Notes under the pieces: model-generated
The model's database searches: none
Seen by the model: only the letters and a program-made list of their open reading frames with translations
Told to the model about the DNA's origin: nothing
Assembly (NCBI GenBank): GCA_038135065.1
Contig: JAYPWI010000015.1
Span: forward strand, 1 to 64,000
Reading direction: 5' to 3'
Source of the DNA: JAYPWI01 sp038135065
GTDB lineage: Bacteria; Actinomycetota; Acidimicrobiia; Acidimicrobiales; Poriferisodalaceae
Length of the DNA stretch: 64,000 bases
Shown here: positions 63,678-64,000 of the stretch, in pieces
Layout of the letters: the number at the start of each line of letters is the position of its first letter
Numbering within the stretch: position 1 is the stretch's first letter
Program-made: the position numbers and the translations under genes

Positions 63678-63998
63678 TCATCCCGGTGGTGCCGGGGTGC
63701 AGTGTTGCGCCACATAGGCCGTGTATGCGTCTACCGCCTGTGGTAGGTCGTCGGAGAACTCCTGCTGCACGGCGAGGACGGCGGCGGCCCGTTCGAAGGG
63801 ATCGCGTGAGTCCGACTCGGCAACCGCTGTGACGTAGCCGTTGATCAGTCCTTCGATGACATCGACCGCAGGTCGGATGTCCTCAGGTGCTGCGGCGGCC
63901 ACCCGGCCGACCTGGTCCGCCGTCTGCCGTAGCCCGGCCCGCACAGCAGGGTCATCGGCGGCCGAGGTGTCGAAGCTCCGGAGGTCGATCTCCACCAA
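63678..63998 (-). CDS. Hypothetical helical protein, probably continuing past the window edge
   Basis: At least 106 aa visible, ending CTPAPPG; the frame stays open to the edge of the window, so the true N-terminus may be outside. Mostly charged helices (RQTADQVGRVAAAAPEDIRPAVD in pieces) with no recognisable motif. Four bp after clpP, convergent. No function can be given. Confidence 0.5.
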   Translation of the reverse strand: MVEIDLRSFDTSAADDPAVRAGLRQTADQVGRVAAAAPEDIRPAVDVIEGLINGYVTAVAESDSRDPFERAAAVLAVQQEFSDDLPQAVDAYTAYVAQHCTPAPPG

Positions 63999-64000
63999 CG

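Overview
The window is about 64 kb of high-GC actinobacterial chromosome, most likely from the class Acidimicrobiia. The evidence is a 42-residue Tyr-Trp-Leu-Val / Asp-Gly-Gly-Ile-Phe-Ala-Phe-Gly repeat fused to a SpoIID/LytB domain, a DUF3499-type and a DUF5719-type protein, F420-type LLM oxidoreductases, and the actinobacterial run manB - SIS isomerase - ahcY - comF - hpf - secA - prfB - ftsE - ftsX, with smpB-ssrA further on. A 10-N scaffold gap inside ftsH suggests a draft or metagenome assembly.

Layout. 1-7.8 kb: cell-surface proteins (repeat protein, SpoIID/LytB protein, a large membrane glycosyltransferase, DUF5719 protein, a thioredoxin-like protein). 7.8-19.4 kb: ftsH, small zinc-ribbon proteins, a membrane sugar-transfer pair (PTPS-related membrane protein and a GtrA-GT2 fusion), manB, Trm112, a PGI/PMI-type SIS protein, ahcY, an esterase. 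19.5-27.3 kb: comF, hpf, secA, prfB, ftsEX, a GGCT-like protein, cadI. 27.4-43.5 kb: catabolic and transport genes (two crotonases, CDF exporter, pgi, LLM monooxygenase, MFS and RND transporters, alcohol dehydrogenase, acyl-CoA dehydrogenase, D-amino-acid oxidase). 43.5-49.4 kb: phenylacetyl-CoA epoxidase operon paaABCDE with divergent paaX and a 9-bp-arm inverted repeat between them. 49.4-52.9 kb: MFS, F420-LLM, ketopantoate-reductase-like gene, and an AhpD-like gene with an in-frame TGA. 53.1-55.7 kb: a small accessory block (HIT + HNH pair, frameshifted GIY-YIG gene, a possible small protein) next to the 3' end of ssrA. 55.7-64 kb: ssrA, smpB, a CysO-CysM pair, a lipoprotein, YihY, RNase Z-like, rph, rdgB, a fold-III PLP enzyme, clpP.

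The strongest unusual signal is the gene at 52448-52933. An in-frame TGA replaces the second cysteine of the CxxCxxxH redox motif of the carboxymuconolactone decarboxylase/AhpD fold. A stem-loop with a 3-nt GGC loop starts right after it and fits the bacterial SECIS model. I read this as a selenoprotein (CPTU), not a broken gene. Other points worth a look are a 54-codon gene antisense to the end of the SpoIID gene, a false scaffold gap in ftsH that can be closed from the sequence itself, the putative PaaX operator, and an ssrA-adjacent nuclease block with a frameshifted GIY-YIG gene.

All functions are read from motifs and family memory; no database search was run.
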